Part shown: positions 1 through 5,085 of the stretch, piece after piece
Layout: every line of letters begins with the position of its first letter
Numbering within the stretch: the first letter of the stretch is position 1
Source of the DNA: Methanosarcinales archaeon
GTDB taxonomy: Archaea > Halobacteriota > Syntropharchaeia > Alkanophagales > Methanospirareceae
Assembly (NCBI GenBank): GCA_025464345.1
Contig: JAODGP010000066.1
Span: forward strand, 751-5,835
Direction: 5' to 3'
Length of the DNA stretch: 5,085 nucleotides
The notes under the pieces: model-generated
Databases searched by the model: none
What the model was told of the DNA's origin: nothing
The model's input: only the letters and a program-made list of their open reading frames with translations
Position numbers and translations under genes: made by a program

Positions 1-217
1 TATCGTCCAGCATGGGTTCACTGAATTGAGGCACCATCTGCTGGAACTGCGGATACGTCGGCAGTTCTACGCCCGCATTCAGCTTCTGAACCATTGCATC
101 CTCTATCATGCTGTAAAGCGTGTCATCGGGCATGGCAAAAGCCCGCTCTATCCATTCCTTGCTCGTTCCTTCCGGCAATGGATAGCTGCCTATGTCATCA
201 TATATCAAGCCCGTCAT
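1..217 (-). CDS. MetE-like methyltransferase (methionine synthase type), N-terminal 72 codons, cut by the window edge
   Basis: The frame is open from an ATG at 217 down to base 1, giving 72 residues that continue outside the window. The N-terminus MTGLIYDDIGSYPLPEG resembles the first beta strand of the catalytic barrel in cobalamin-independent methionine synthase (IGSFPxT in MetE C-terminal domains), as seen in short stand-alone archaeal proteins that lack the MetE N-terminal half. A later Tyr-Pro-Gln-Phe segment (residues 55-58) fits the same family. Such proteins methylate homocysteine to methionine, several taking the methyl group from a corrinoid rather than folate; this is family knowledge. 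The zinc-binding His/Cys residues lie beyond the edge, so activity cannot be judged. The start codon overlaps the purB stop as ATGA, and GGAAGAGAT just upstream could act as a ribosome binding site, which together fix the start. A related UROD/MetE-superfamily corrinoid methyltransferase is the main alternative. Confidence 0.68.
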   Translation of the reverse strand, partial: MTGLIYDDIGSYPLPEGTSKEWIERAFAMPDDTLYSMIEDAMVQKLNAGVELPTYPQFQQMVPQFSEPMLDD

Positions 218-1584
218 ATCTCTTCCATCATCCTCTCCCAGTAATCGGTTATCCTGTCCACTTTATACGATGCTATACCCGTGTAACGCTCAGCCTCAAA
301 TGCCTGTTTGCGCTGTTCCGCAGTGAACCTCCTCATATAGGATTGCACGGTATCATCCGCTTCTATCAGCTCTTTCAGGCTCTTACCACGCTCATATGCC
401 TGAAATGACTTCTGTCTCAGGTATTCATGTGCATCAGGATGCCCGTAATACGATAGCAATATGTACAGTGGCTCGGCAATGATCTTATCCGCGGAGATAT
501 CGAAATTGGCACGCATACTGGCTTTATCCACCACCAGCCGCTCGCTTATCCGCTTCAATTCCTTCACACTATGGTCGAATATCACCAGCAACTCAGGTAT
601 ATATCGCTGGGATGCGGAATTGGTGAGGTCACGCTGATGCTCAGAGATCTGATCGAGATGCGCCGTCACGATCTGAGGCATGAACCGTTTCCATAAGCTC
701 TTCACACCCTCGAATCCGATCGGATTGCGTTTATGTGGCATCGTTGAGGAGCCAACCTGTGACGTATCCACACGCTCCTGTACCTCTGCAATCTCGCTCC
801 GCTGCAGATGCCGCATATCATCACAGAAATTGGCGAGCACCGAGAAACTGCTTATTATCGCATGTATCAGGTCGCATACCGGCTCAGGCGGCACGATCTG
901 TGTGGAAATCGGCGCGGGTTCGAGCCCGAGCACCGACAGTACATCACGTTCAAACTCTTCAGGGTCGTCAAATATGAGCGAAAGAGCGTTATACGCACCC
1001 ACTGCACCGGATAACTTGCCACGGAGATTCTCACTCGCTTCTTTTACCTTCAATATCCGTGTGCCCCACCGGTTCACATACTGCGCAATTGCGAATCCGA
1101 AAGTGATGGGCTCGGCATGCTGCCCGTGTGTGCGTCCTATCTGGAGCGTATCCTTCTCCCGTCGGGCAAGCTCGATCCATACGCGTTCCAGCGCTTTCAT
1201 GTCCGGCAGGATGACCTCTCTCAACGCCTCACGATACCTCAGTGCATTCGCAGTATCCACAATGTCGTATGAAGTGGCGCAGAGATGCACAAACGGTCTT
1301 GCATCCTCGCTCACCTTACGCTTGATCACGTTCACCAGTGCTCGTATATCGTGCTTCGTGCGACGCTCCTCTTCATATACCTCCTCAGGGCTTATATTCG
1401 ACGCCGCAGCCACAATCTCTCGTTTCAATGCATCGCTCAGCAACCCTCTGCGGGCAAAAACCTCTGCAATTGCCGCTTCCACTCGCGCTTTGTAGCGCAT
1501 ATACGCCTCCTCAGACAGATACGCCCGCAGTTCGTCCACCGCATACCGATAGTCCGTGGGTGAGAAATCACTGTAAACCGTCAT
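214..1584 (-). CDS. purB: Adenylosuccinate lyase family protein (PurB)
   Basis: This cytosolic lyase family releases fumarate from SAICAR and from adenylosuccinate, serving two steps of purine (AMP) synthesis. From ATG 1584 the protein is 456 residues, normal for PurB. Visible fumarase/aspartase-superfamily motifs are Thr-Lys-His-Asp at 76-79, a substrate-binding ATSYDIVDT segment near 103-111, RTHGQHAEP at 151-159 with the catalytic-region His, and the signature loop GSSTMPHKRNP at 278-288 carrying the catalytic Ser. An ADSL C-terminal helical region follows from about residue 360. A GTG at 1593 would add three residues, but ATG 1584 has a well-placed GGTGAT. The gene overlaps the upstream phosphodiesterase by 17 bp and the downstream methyltransferase by 4 bp, so it is probably co-transcribed and translationally coupled. 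The stretch after the signature loop (SEHQRDLTNSASQRYIPE) looks unlike the bacterial/B. subtilis type, so a paralogous lyase with another substrate is possible. Confidence 0.88.
   Translation of the reverse strand: MTVYSDFSPTDYRYAVDELRAYLSEEAYMRYKARVEAAIAEVFARRGLLSDALKREIVAAASNISPEEVYEEERRTKHDIRALVNVIKRKVSEDARPFVHLCATSYDIVDTANALRYREALREVILPDMKALERVWIELARREKDTLQIGRTHGQHAEPITFGFAIAQYVNRWGTRILKVKEASENLRGKLSGAVGAYNALSLIFDDPEEFERDVLSVLGLEPAPISTQIVPPEPVCDLIHAIISSFSVLANFCDDMRHLQRSEIAEVQERVDTSQVGSSTMPHKRNPIGFEGVKSLWKRFMPQIVTAHLDQISEHQRDLTNSASQRYIPELLVIFDHSVKELKRISERLVVDKASMRANFDISADKIIAEPLYILLSYYGHPDAHEYLRQKSFQAYERGKSLKELIEADDTVQSYMRRFTAEQRKQAFEAERYTGIASYKVDRITDYWERMMEEI
218..226 (-). promoter_or_regulatory. 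Probable ribosome binding site of the MetE-like gene
   Basis: The minus strand reads GGAAGAGAT immediately before ATG 217, matching seven of nine positions of GGAGGTGAT in the same register as the purB site. It is formed by the last purB codons, so the overlap ATGA start and this site would let ribosomes finishing purB restart at once. Confidence 0.4.
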
Positions 1585-2284
1585 TATCACCACTCTTCAT
1601 CAATTCTATAAGCTCACAGGGGCGATCGGTGGCTATGCCATCCACACCAAGCTCAATCGCGTTATATAAATCCTCTATCGTGTTCACAGTCCATGGATAG
1701 ACCTCTATACCGCTGGACTTACACGCATCAACGAATTCACGATTGCTCTTTATTCGCTCATACTTCGGGAATATGGCATCCGCTCTGGCGTCCTGTACCA
1801 GCCGTACGGGATTCACCGGCACACTCGCGATTATCACACCGGTCTTTATCGAAGCTCCTGCGATATCCTTCAGTTTACGTACCGAATGATGGAGGAAAGA
1901 TACAATAATCACATCTCCCGTCATATCAGCTTCTGTTATTGCATCAAGCACCGGCATCTCCATGCATTCTTCCTTCAGTTCTATAATTAAAGAGCGTGCG
2001 TATCGCTTTGCAACCGAAATCGCCTCAGATAACTCCGGTATTCGCTCACATCTGCCCGCATCGAGCTCCTTTAACTCTTTTAAGGTCTTATCTCCAACCC
2101 TGCCGGTGCCATCCGTTGTTCTATCAAGTGTATCATCATGGATCACCACCACCTCTCGATCCGCTGTGAACCTTACATCAACCTCAACAGCGTCCACACC
2201 ACACTCAAAAGCTTTACACATCGCTCTTATCGTGTTCTCGGGCTCGGTAGCCCTCGCGCCCCGATGGGCTATCACTTTTATCAT
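1568..2284 (-). CDS. Glycerophosphodiester phosphodiesterase family protein (GDPD, COG0584/UgpQ type)
   Basis: The family hydrolyses glycerophosphodiesters to glycerol phosphate and an alcohol, using a metal ion in a TIM barrel. The 238-residue length is that of a minimal single-domain enzyme. Catalytic features are all visible: HRG at 7-9, Glu16-Asn17, metal ligands Glu34 and Asp36 in VEVDVRFT, HDDTLDRTT at 49-57 with the second catalytic His, Glu102 in IIELK, and the closing PWTVNT (197-202) and GVDGIATDRP (213-222) strands. There is no signal peptide or membrane segment, so it should be cytosolic. The start is fixed because the first strand (KVIAHRG) begins right after Met1. There is no ribosome binding site before it, and a TATA-like box about 26 bases upstream suggests a leaderless mRNA. 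It is the first gene of the leftward operon. The substrate is unknown; in archaea it could be a head-group diester from ether-lipid turnover. Confidence 0.9.
   Translation of the reverse strand: MIKVIAHRGARATEPENTIRAMCKAFECGVDAVEVDVRFTADREVVVIHDDTLDRTTDGTGRVGDKTLKELKELDAGRCERIPELSEAISVAKRYARSLIIELKEECMEMPVLDAITEADMTGDVIIVSFLHHSVRKLKDIAGASIKTGVIIASVPVNPVRLVQDARADAIFPKYERIKSNREFVDACKSSGIEVYPWTVNTIEDLYNAIELGVDGIATDRPCELIELMKSGDNDGLQ
1586..1591 (-). promoter_or_regulatory. Ribosome binding site deciding the purB start
   Basis: On the minus strand GGTGAT lies one base before ATG 1584. It matches the GGAGGTGATC complement of the archaeal 16S rRNA 3' end, in the register that places the start codon correctly. 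This favours ATG 1584 over the upstream GTG at 1593, which has no comparable site. It lies inside the last codons of the phosphodiesterase gene, consistent with coupled translation. Confidence 0.55.
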
Positions 2285-2306
2285 TCTGAAATTACATACA
2301 CAAACA

Positions 2307-2314
2307 TTTAATAA
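2307..2314. promoter_or_regulatory. AT-rich TATA-like box in the divergent promoter, possibly used in both directions
   Basis: The 53-bp gap between the two divergent genes holds TTTAATAA on the plus strand, TTATTAAA on the minus strand, inside the ten-base AT run 2306-2315. Its centre (2310.5) is about 27 bases from both start codons (2284 leftward, 2338 rightward), the usual TATA-to-transcription-start distance in archaea. Neither gene has a convincing Shine-Dalgarno sequence, so both mRNAs may be leaderless. The match to the TTTATATA consensus is only partial, and another AT-rich run at 2317-2329 could contribute. Confidence 0.45.
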
Positions 2315-2337
2315 TCTTAAAATAAAATAGTATTGAG

Positions 2338-3156
2338 ATGGAAGGTTTTGAAATAGATGAGCTCTCGATCTACTGGGATGTTGAAGAAGAGAAGTTCAGA
2401 GACCAGATAAGAGGTCACTATAATGTCATGGTCGCTGGCTTCCCCCCTCTCGGTAACATCATACCGTATCACCTGAAGGAGCTTTTGCACGATTCCGTGA
2501 AGGTGATGAGCCTGTATTCCTGTAACTTCCCACCGATGGTAGAAGCACGTGATGAGGAGTTCGTGATACCACATGACGAGCTCTGGTACAGCGAAGAGAA
2601 GCGGCTGTTCTGCTATGTCGGTAAATACCCTGAGACAGAATATCTACCAAAATCTGCATATAAGCAGTCAGAAGGGCTGGCACGAATCGCAAAGATGCTT
2701 GGTGTGCGTGAATTATACACGGTGGGTGTGATAATGCCGTTTCAAAAACCGTTCAGGAATACCAGACCGGGCATAGAGGCGTATATTGGCTACTTTGAAG
2801 GTTCGCACAAGGAACCGCCGGCAAGCTCAATAAAGATGACGAGGAAGAATATCGGGCGTTACACAATCATTCGTAAGACCGGACTGCTGCCCGGGTTCGC
2901 ATCCAAACTCGGCATTGAGAGCTATTCTATACTCGGTGTTGGTAAATACCCTGAGGACCTGCGTGCCTGTGTCGGTGCATTACGAACATTCAAGCGGATG
3001 GCTGGTATAGAACTGGATACAGAGCGGATAGAGGAGATGCTGCGGGAAAGCGCAGAAGCGGTTGAGAAGCGAATAAAGCAGCAGATAGAGAAGACTGCTT
3101 CTGCATATCGCGGTGATGGCATTGGTGCCGATACATCTCAATACATGTATGGCTGA
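2338..3156 (+). CDS. PAC2-family protein (proteasome assembly chaperone-like) with a C-terminal hydrophobic-Tyr-X tail
   Basis: The 272-residue protein resembles the PAC2 family (archaeal PbaA/PbaB-like, COG1938/COG2047), homologues of eukaryotic 20S proteasome assembly chaperones. Family-like features are the first core strand and glycine turn VMVAGFPPLGN (30-40) followed by the YHLKELL helix (44-50), the central IAKMLGVRELYTVGVIMP segment (117-134), and TGLLPGFASKLGIESYSILG (181-200), which corresponds to the family's GLLLGLA-type motif. Residues 226-256 form a charged amphipathic helix, then a Gly/Asp-rich linker leads to the final Met-Tyr-Gly (270-272). This fits the HbYX motif by which ATPase and PbaB-type partners dock onto the proteasome alpha ring. 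No signal peptide or membrane segment is present. The gene likely has a leaderless start at ATG 2338 and heads an operon with rqcH, 21 bp downstream. Its partner and role (chaperone, activator or adaptor) cannot be told from sequence. Confidence 0.8.
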   Translation: MEGFEIDELSIYWDVEEEKFRDQIRGHYNVMVAGFPPLGNIIPYHLKELLHDSVKVMSLYSCNFPPMVEARDEEFVIPHDELWYSEEKRLFCYVGKYPETEYLPKSAYKQSEGLARIAKMLGVRELYTVGVIMPFQKPFRNTRPGIEAYIGYFEGSHKEPPASSIKMTRKNIGRYTIIRKTGLLPGFASKLGIESYSILGVGKYPEDLRACVGALRTFKRMAGIELDTERIEEMLRESAEAVEKRIKQQIEKTASAYRGDGIGADTSQYMYG

Positions 3157-3177
3157 TTTTGATTAGATGACCATCTT

Positions 3178-5082
3178 ATGAAGGAATCGTTGAGCAGTGT
3201 GGATATAGCAGTCATCGTTAAAGAACTGCAGCAGCTTATAGGTGCGAGGGTGGAGAAGGTCTATCAGATAGGCAAGCAGGAGATAAGGTTGAAGCTGCAT
3301 AAGAGCAATGCCGGCTCATTCAATCTGGTAATAGAAGCTGGCAGGCGAATCCATCTAACGAAATACCGGCGAGAAGCGCCGCGAATGCCCTCTAACTTCG
3401 CAATGTTCCTCAGGAAGCACCTCAATGGCTGCAGAATCACTGCTATACAGCAGTTCGAGTTCGACCGAATAGTGGAGCTGAGATTGAGCTGCCGTGATGC
3501 CGTGCTCGGGTTGATAGCGGAATTACTGCCCGGTGGCAATATCATTCTGATAGACGAAAGAGGCGAGATATTGATACCATTTCACAGGATTAGCTTCTCA
3601 ACACGAGAGATAAAAGCGCACGAGCGATACGAGAGACCACCTTCGAGGATGAACCCCCTGCAAGTAACCAGGGAAGAACTTGCGAAACTGTGCGGTTCGG
3701 CAACCGGGGATGTGGTTCGTACTATTGCACTGGAACTCGGACTCGGCGGGCTTTATGCGGAAGAAGTATGTGCAAAATCGGGCATTGACAGGCATAAGAA
3801 CGCGAGTGCACTCGCTGATGACGAGCTGAATGCCCTGTACGAGGCAATAAAGAGCGTGTTAAAGCCGGTAATAACGGGCGAAGGGCTGTGCCCGCATATA
3901 GTTATTGAGGAAGGAGCGCGAGTGGATGTTCTACCATTCGAACTGAGCCGTTATAAGGATGCGGAGAAGATACCTTTCCCTTCTTTTAATGATGCGGTAG
4001 ACGAATTCTTCACGAAGAAGATAGTGGAGTGTATGGAAGCAGCCGTGCAAAGCGAGCGTGATAGAGTAATAGCGCAATACGAACGTATATTGAAGGAACA
4101 GGAGGCGGCACTGCGTGAGTACCGGACGAAGGAGGAGGAATGGCGGCGAAAAGGTGAACTGATATATACAAAATACCGGGAGATTGAGGACATGCTCGCC
4201 AGCAGGTCGGGGAAAGAGAAGAAGGTGGAGCTGTCACTGCCCGAATGTAAAATCGAGATTGATACCTCACTATCGCTATTCAAGAATGCGAGTCTGTGCT
4301 ATGAACGTGCGAAGGTGTTCAGGAAGAAGCGCGAGGGTGTGGAACGTGCGATTGCAAATACCAGGGATAAATTGAAGCAAGAACAGGAGCGCGCATCAGT
4401 GAAGGGCGCGATAGCGATACCGATAGCGAAAGCGATACCGAAAGCGATACCAGAGAAGCGCGAGGTGAAACGAGAGAAGAAGGAATGGTACGAACGGTTC
4501 CGATGGTTTATGACCCATGAAGGTGTGCTCGTAATAGCGGGCAAAGATGCGACCACAAATGAGATACTGGTGAAGAAGTATATGAGCAGTGATGACCTGT
4601 TCTGTCATACGCAGGCGAGTGGTGCACCCGTAGTGGTAGCAAAGACGGGTGGCAGACCGCTATCAGACTCAACTCTGCGTGCGATAGCGCAATTCGCAGC
4701 TTCTTACTCCAGTTTATGGAAATACGGATTCTACGAGGGTGAATGTTACTTCGTGAAGGGCGAGCAGGTGAGTAAGACACCACCTTCGGGCGAGTATATA
4801 AAGAAGGGCAGTTTCGTGATAAGGGGCAGGCGGCAGTATCTCAAGGTGCCGCTCGGTCTGTGTATCGGTATAGACGAGCACAGCCGCGTGATTGTATTGC
4901 CCGAACTGGAGAAGCAGAGACTGAAACGGTTCGTGGTACTGGAGCCCGATAATGAACTGGATAAGAATGAACTATCAACTGAGATTGTGGAGTACTTCCA
5001 TGCGCATGGCGTTATGACCACGCGGGATGAGATACTGAGGCTTCTGCCGCCCGGTAAGTCGAGAATAAAGGTGAAATATTGA
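3178..5082 (+). CDS. rqcH: Ribosome quality control protein RqcH (archaeal NFACT / Rqc2 / NEMF homologue)
   Basis: NFACT proteins bind 60S/50S subunits blocked by peptidyl-tRNA after ribosome splitting; yeast Rqc2 and bacterial RqcH recruit tRNA to add C-terminal Ala/Thr or Ala tails. The 634-residue protein shows the archaeal layout: NFACT-N (about 1-155, SSVDIAVIVKEL start) with Asp96-Arg97, the pair required for tailing in studied homologues; a helix-hairpin-helix region (about 165-205); a coiled-coil middle part (about 283-408, with the NASLCYERAKVFRKK element); and NFACT-R/DUF814 (about 437-555, WFMTHEGVLVIAGKDATTNE then VSKTPPSGEY). The archaeal tail ends LLPPGKSRIKVKY. The eukaryotic NFACT-C domain is absent, as usual in archaea. 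ATG 3178 is the only suitable start, matching the family N-terminus, although no ribosome binding site is visible; coupling to the PAC2 gene 21 bp upstream is likely. An Ala-Ile-Pro-rich hinge lies at 410-425. Older annotations call it fibronectin-binding-like. Confidence 0.93.
   Translation: MKESLSSVDIAVIVKELQQLIGARVEKVYQIGKQEIRLKLHKSNAGSFNLVIEAGRRIHLTKYRREAPRMPSNFAMFLRKHLNGCRITAIQQFEFDRIVELRLSCRDAVLGLIAELLPGGNIILIDERGEILIPFHRISFSTREIKAHERYERPPSRMNPLQVTREELAKLCGSATGDVVRTIALELGLGGLYAEEVCAKSGIDRHKNASALADDELNALYEAIKSVLKPVITGEGLCPHIVIEEGARVDVLPFELSRYKDAEKIPFPSFNDAVDEFFTKKIVECMEAAVQSERDRVIAQYERILKEQEAALREYRTKEEEWRRKGELIYTKYREIEDMLASRSGKEKKVELSLPECKIEIDTSLSLFKNASLCYERAKVFRKKREGVERAIANTRDKLKQEQERASVKGAIAIPIAKAIPKAIPEKREVKREKKEWYERFRWFMTHEGVLVIAGKDATTNEILVKKYMSSDDLFCHTQASGAPVVVAKTGGRPLSDSTLRAIAQFAASYSSLWKYGFYEGECYFVKGEQVSKTPPSGEYIKKGSFVIRGRRQYLKVPLGLCIGIDEHSRVIVLPELEKQRLKRFVVLEPDNELDKNELSTEIVEYFHAHGVMTTRDEILRLLPPGKSRIKVKY
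4413..4454 (+). repeat. Short in-frame tandem repeat within rqcH (12-bp unit AGCGATACCGAA)
   Basis: The units are AGCGATACCGAT (4413-4424), a half unit AGCGAA (4425-4430), AGCGATACCGAA (4431-4442) and AGCGATACCAGA (4443-4454), preceded by a related GCGATA at 4408. Every unit length is a multiple of three, so copy-number change would keep the frame. It encodes an Ala-Ile-Pro/Lys stretch (residues 411-425) between the coiled coil and the NFACT-R domain. Confidence 0.75.
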
Positions 5083-5085
5083 AAG

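Noticed and set aside
26..408. Plus-strand open frames of 72 and 104 codons at the left end.
   Set aside because: They run antisense to the MetE-like gene and the end of purB, whose minus-strand reading gives recognisable proteins across the same bases.
680..1495. A 271-codon open frame on the plus strand, antisense to purB.
   Set aside because: It lies wholly within the strongly supported purB gene, its Ser/Arg-rich protein has no recognisable domain, and it is explained by the codon bias of the opposite strand.
1585..1593. GTG at 1593 as the purB start.
   Set aside because: It adds only three residues, has no placed ribosome binding site, and would lie over the GGTGAT that serves ATG 1584.
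2317..2574. An 85-codon minus-strand open frame covering the 5' part of the PAC2 gene and part of the divergent promoter.
   Set aside because: It overlaps a well-supported gene, has no family resemblance, and would transcribe against the PAC2 start.
3165..3176. Inverted repeat AGATG-AC-CATCT directly before the rqcH start codon.
   Set aside because: The stem is only five pairs with a two-base gap (four pairs with a realistic loop), there is no U-run, and such a match is expected by chance; not enough for a terminator or operator.
3951..4283. A 110-codon minus-strand open frame inside rqcH, and similar antisense frames at 3264-3545, 4299-4556 and 4746-5021.
   Set aside because: All are Ser-rich antisense shadows of the coiled-coil and NFACT-R coding regions, without motifs.

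Overview
The window reads as ordinary, gene-dense archaeal chromosome with roughly balanced base composition. Archaeal origin is supported by four things: an archaeal/eukaryotic-type NFACT (RqcH/Rqc2/NEMF) protein, a PAC2-family proteasome-chaperone-like protein, a stand-alone MetE-type methyltransferase beginning DDIGSYPLP, and a very short divergent promoter region with an AT-rich box at leaderless spacing from both start codons. The protein styles suggest a euryarchaeon of the methanogen or methane/alkane-oxidiser (Halobacteriota-like) kind. That lineage call is inference from remembered family resemblance and is low confidence.

Layout: two divergent operons leave a 53-bp gap at 2285-2337. 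Leftward (minus strand) run a glycerophosphodiester phosphodiesterase family gene (2284-1568), a PurB-family adenylosuccinate lyase (best start 1584, stop at 214, overlapping the previous gene by 17 bp) and the first 72 codons of a MetE-like methyltransferase (217 to beyond the left edge, starting in an ATGA overlap with the purB stop). Rightward (plus strand) run a PAC2-family gene (2338-3156) and, 21 bp later, rqcH (3178-5082). There is no gene-free stretch above 300 bases. I saw no RNA gene, mobile element, CRISPR array or terminator.

How the genes may work together: the leftward genes are metabolic (phosphodiester turnover, purine synthesis, methionine synthesis), and their overlaps point to translational coupling rather than one pathway. 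The rightward pair is the most interesting part. A PAC2 protein whose last three residues, Met-Tyr-Gly, fit the hydrophobic-Tyr-X proteasome-docking motif sits directly upstream of the ribosome quality-control factor RqcH, which keeps the Asp-Arg pair needed for C-terminal tailing in characterised homologues. This suggests, but does not prove, a module that marks stalled nascent chains and hands them to the 20S proteasome.
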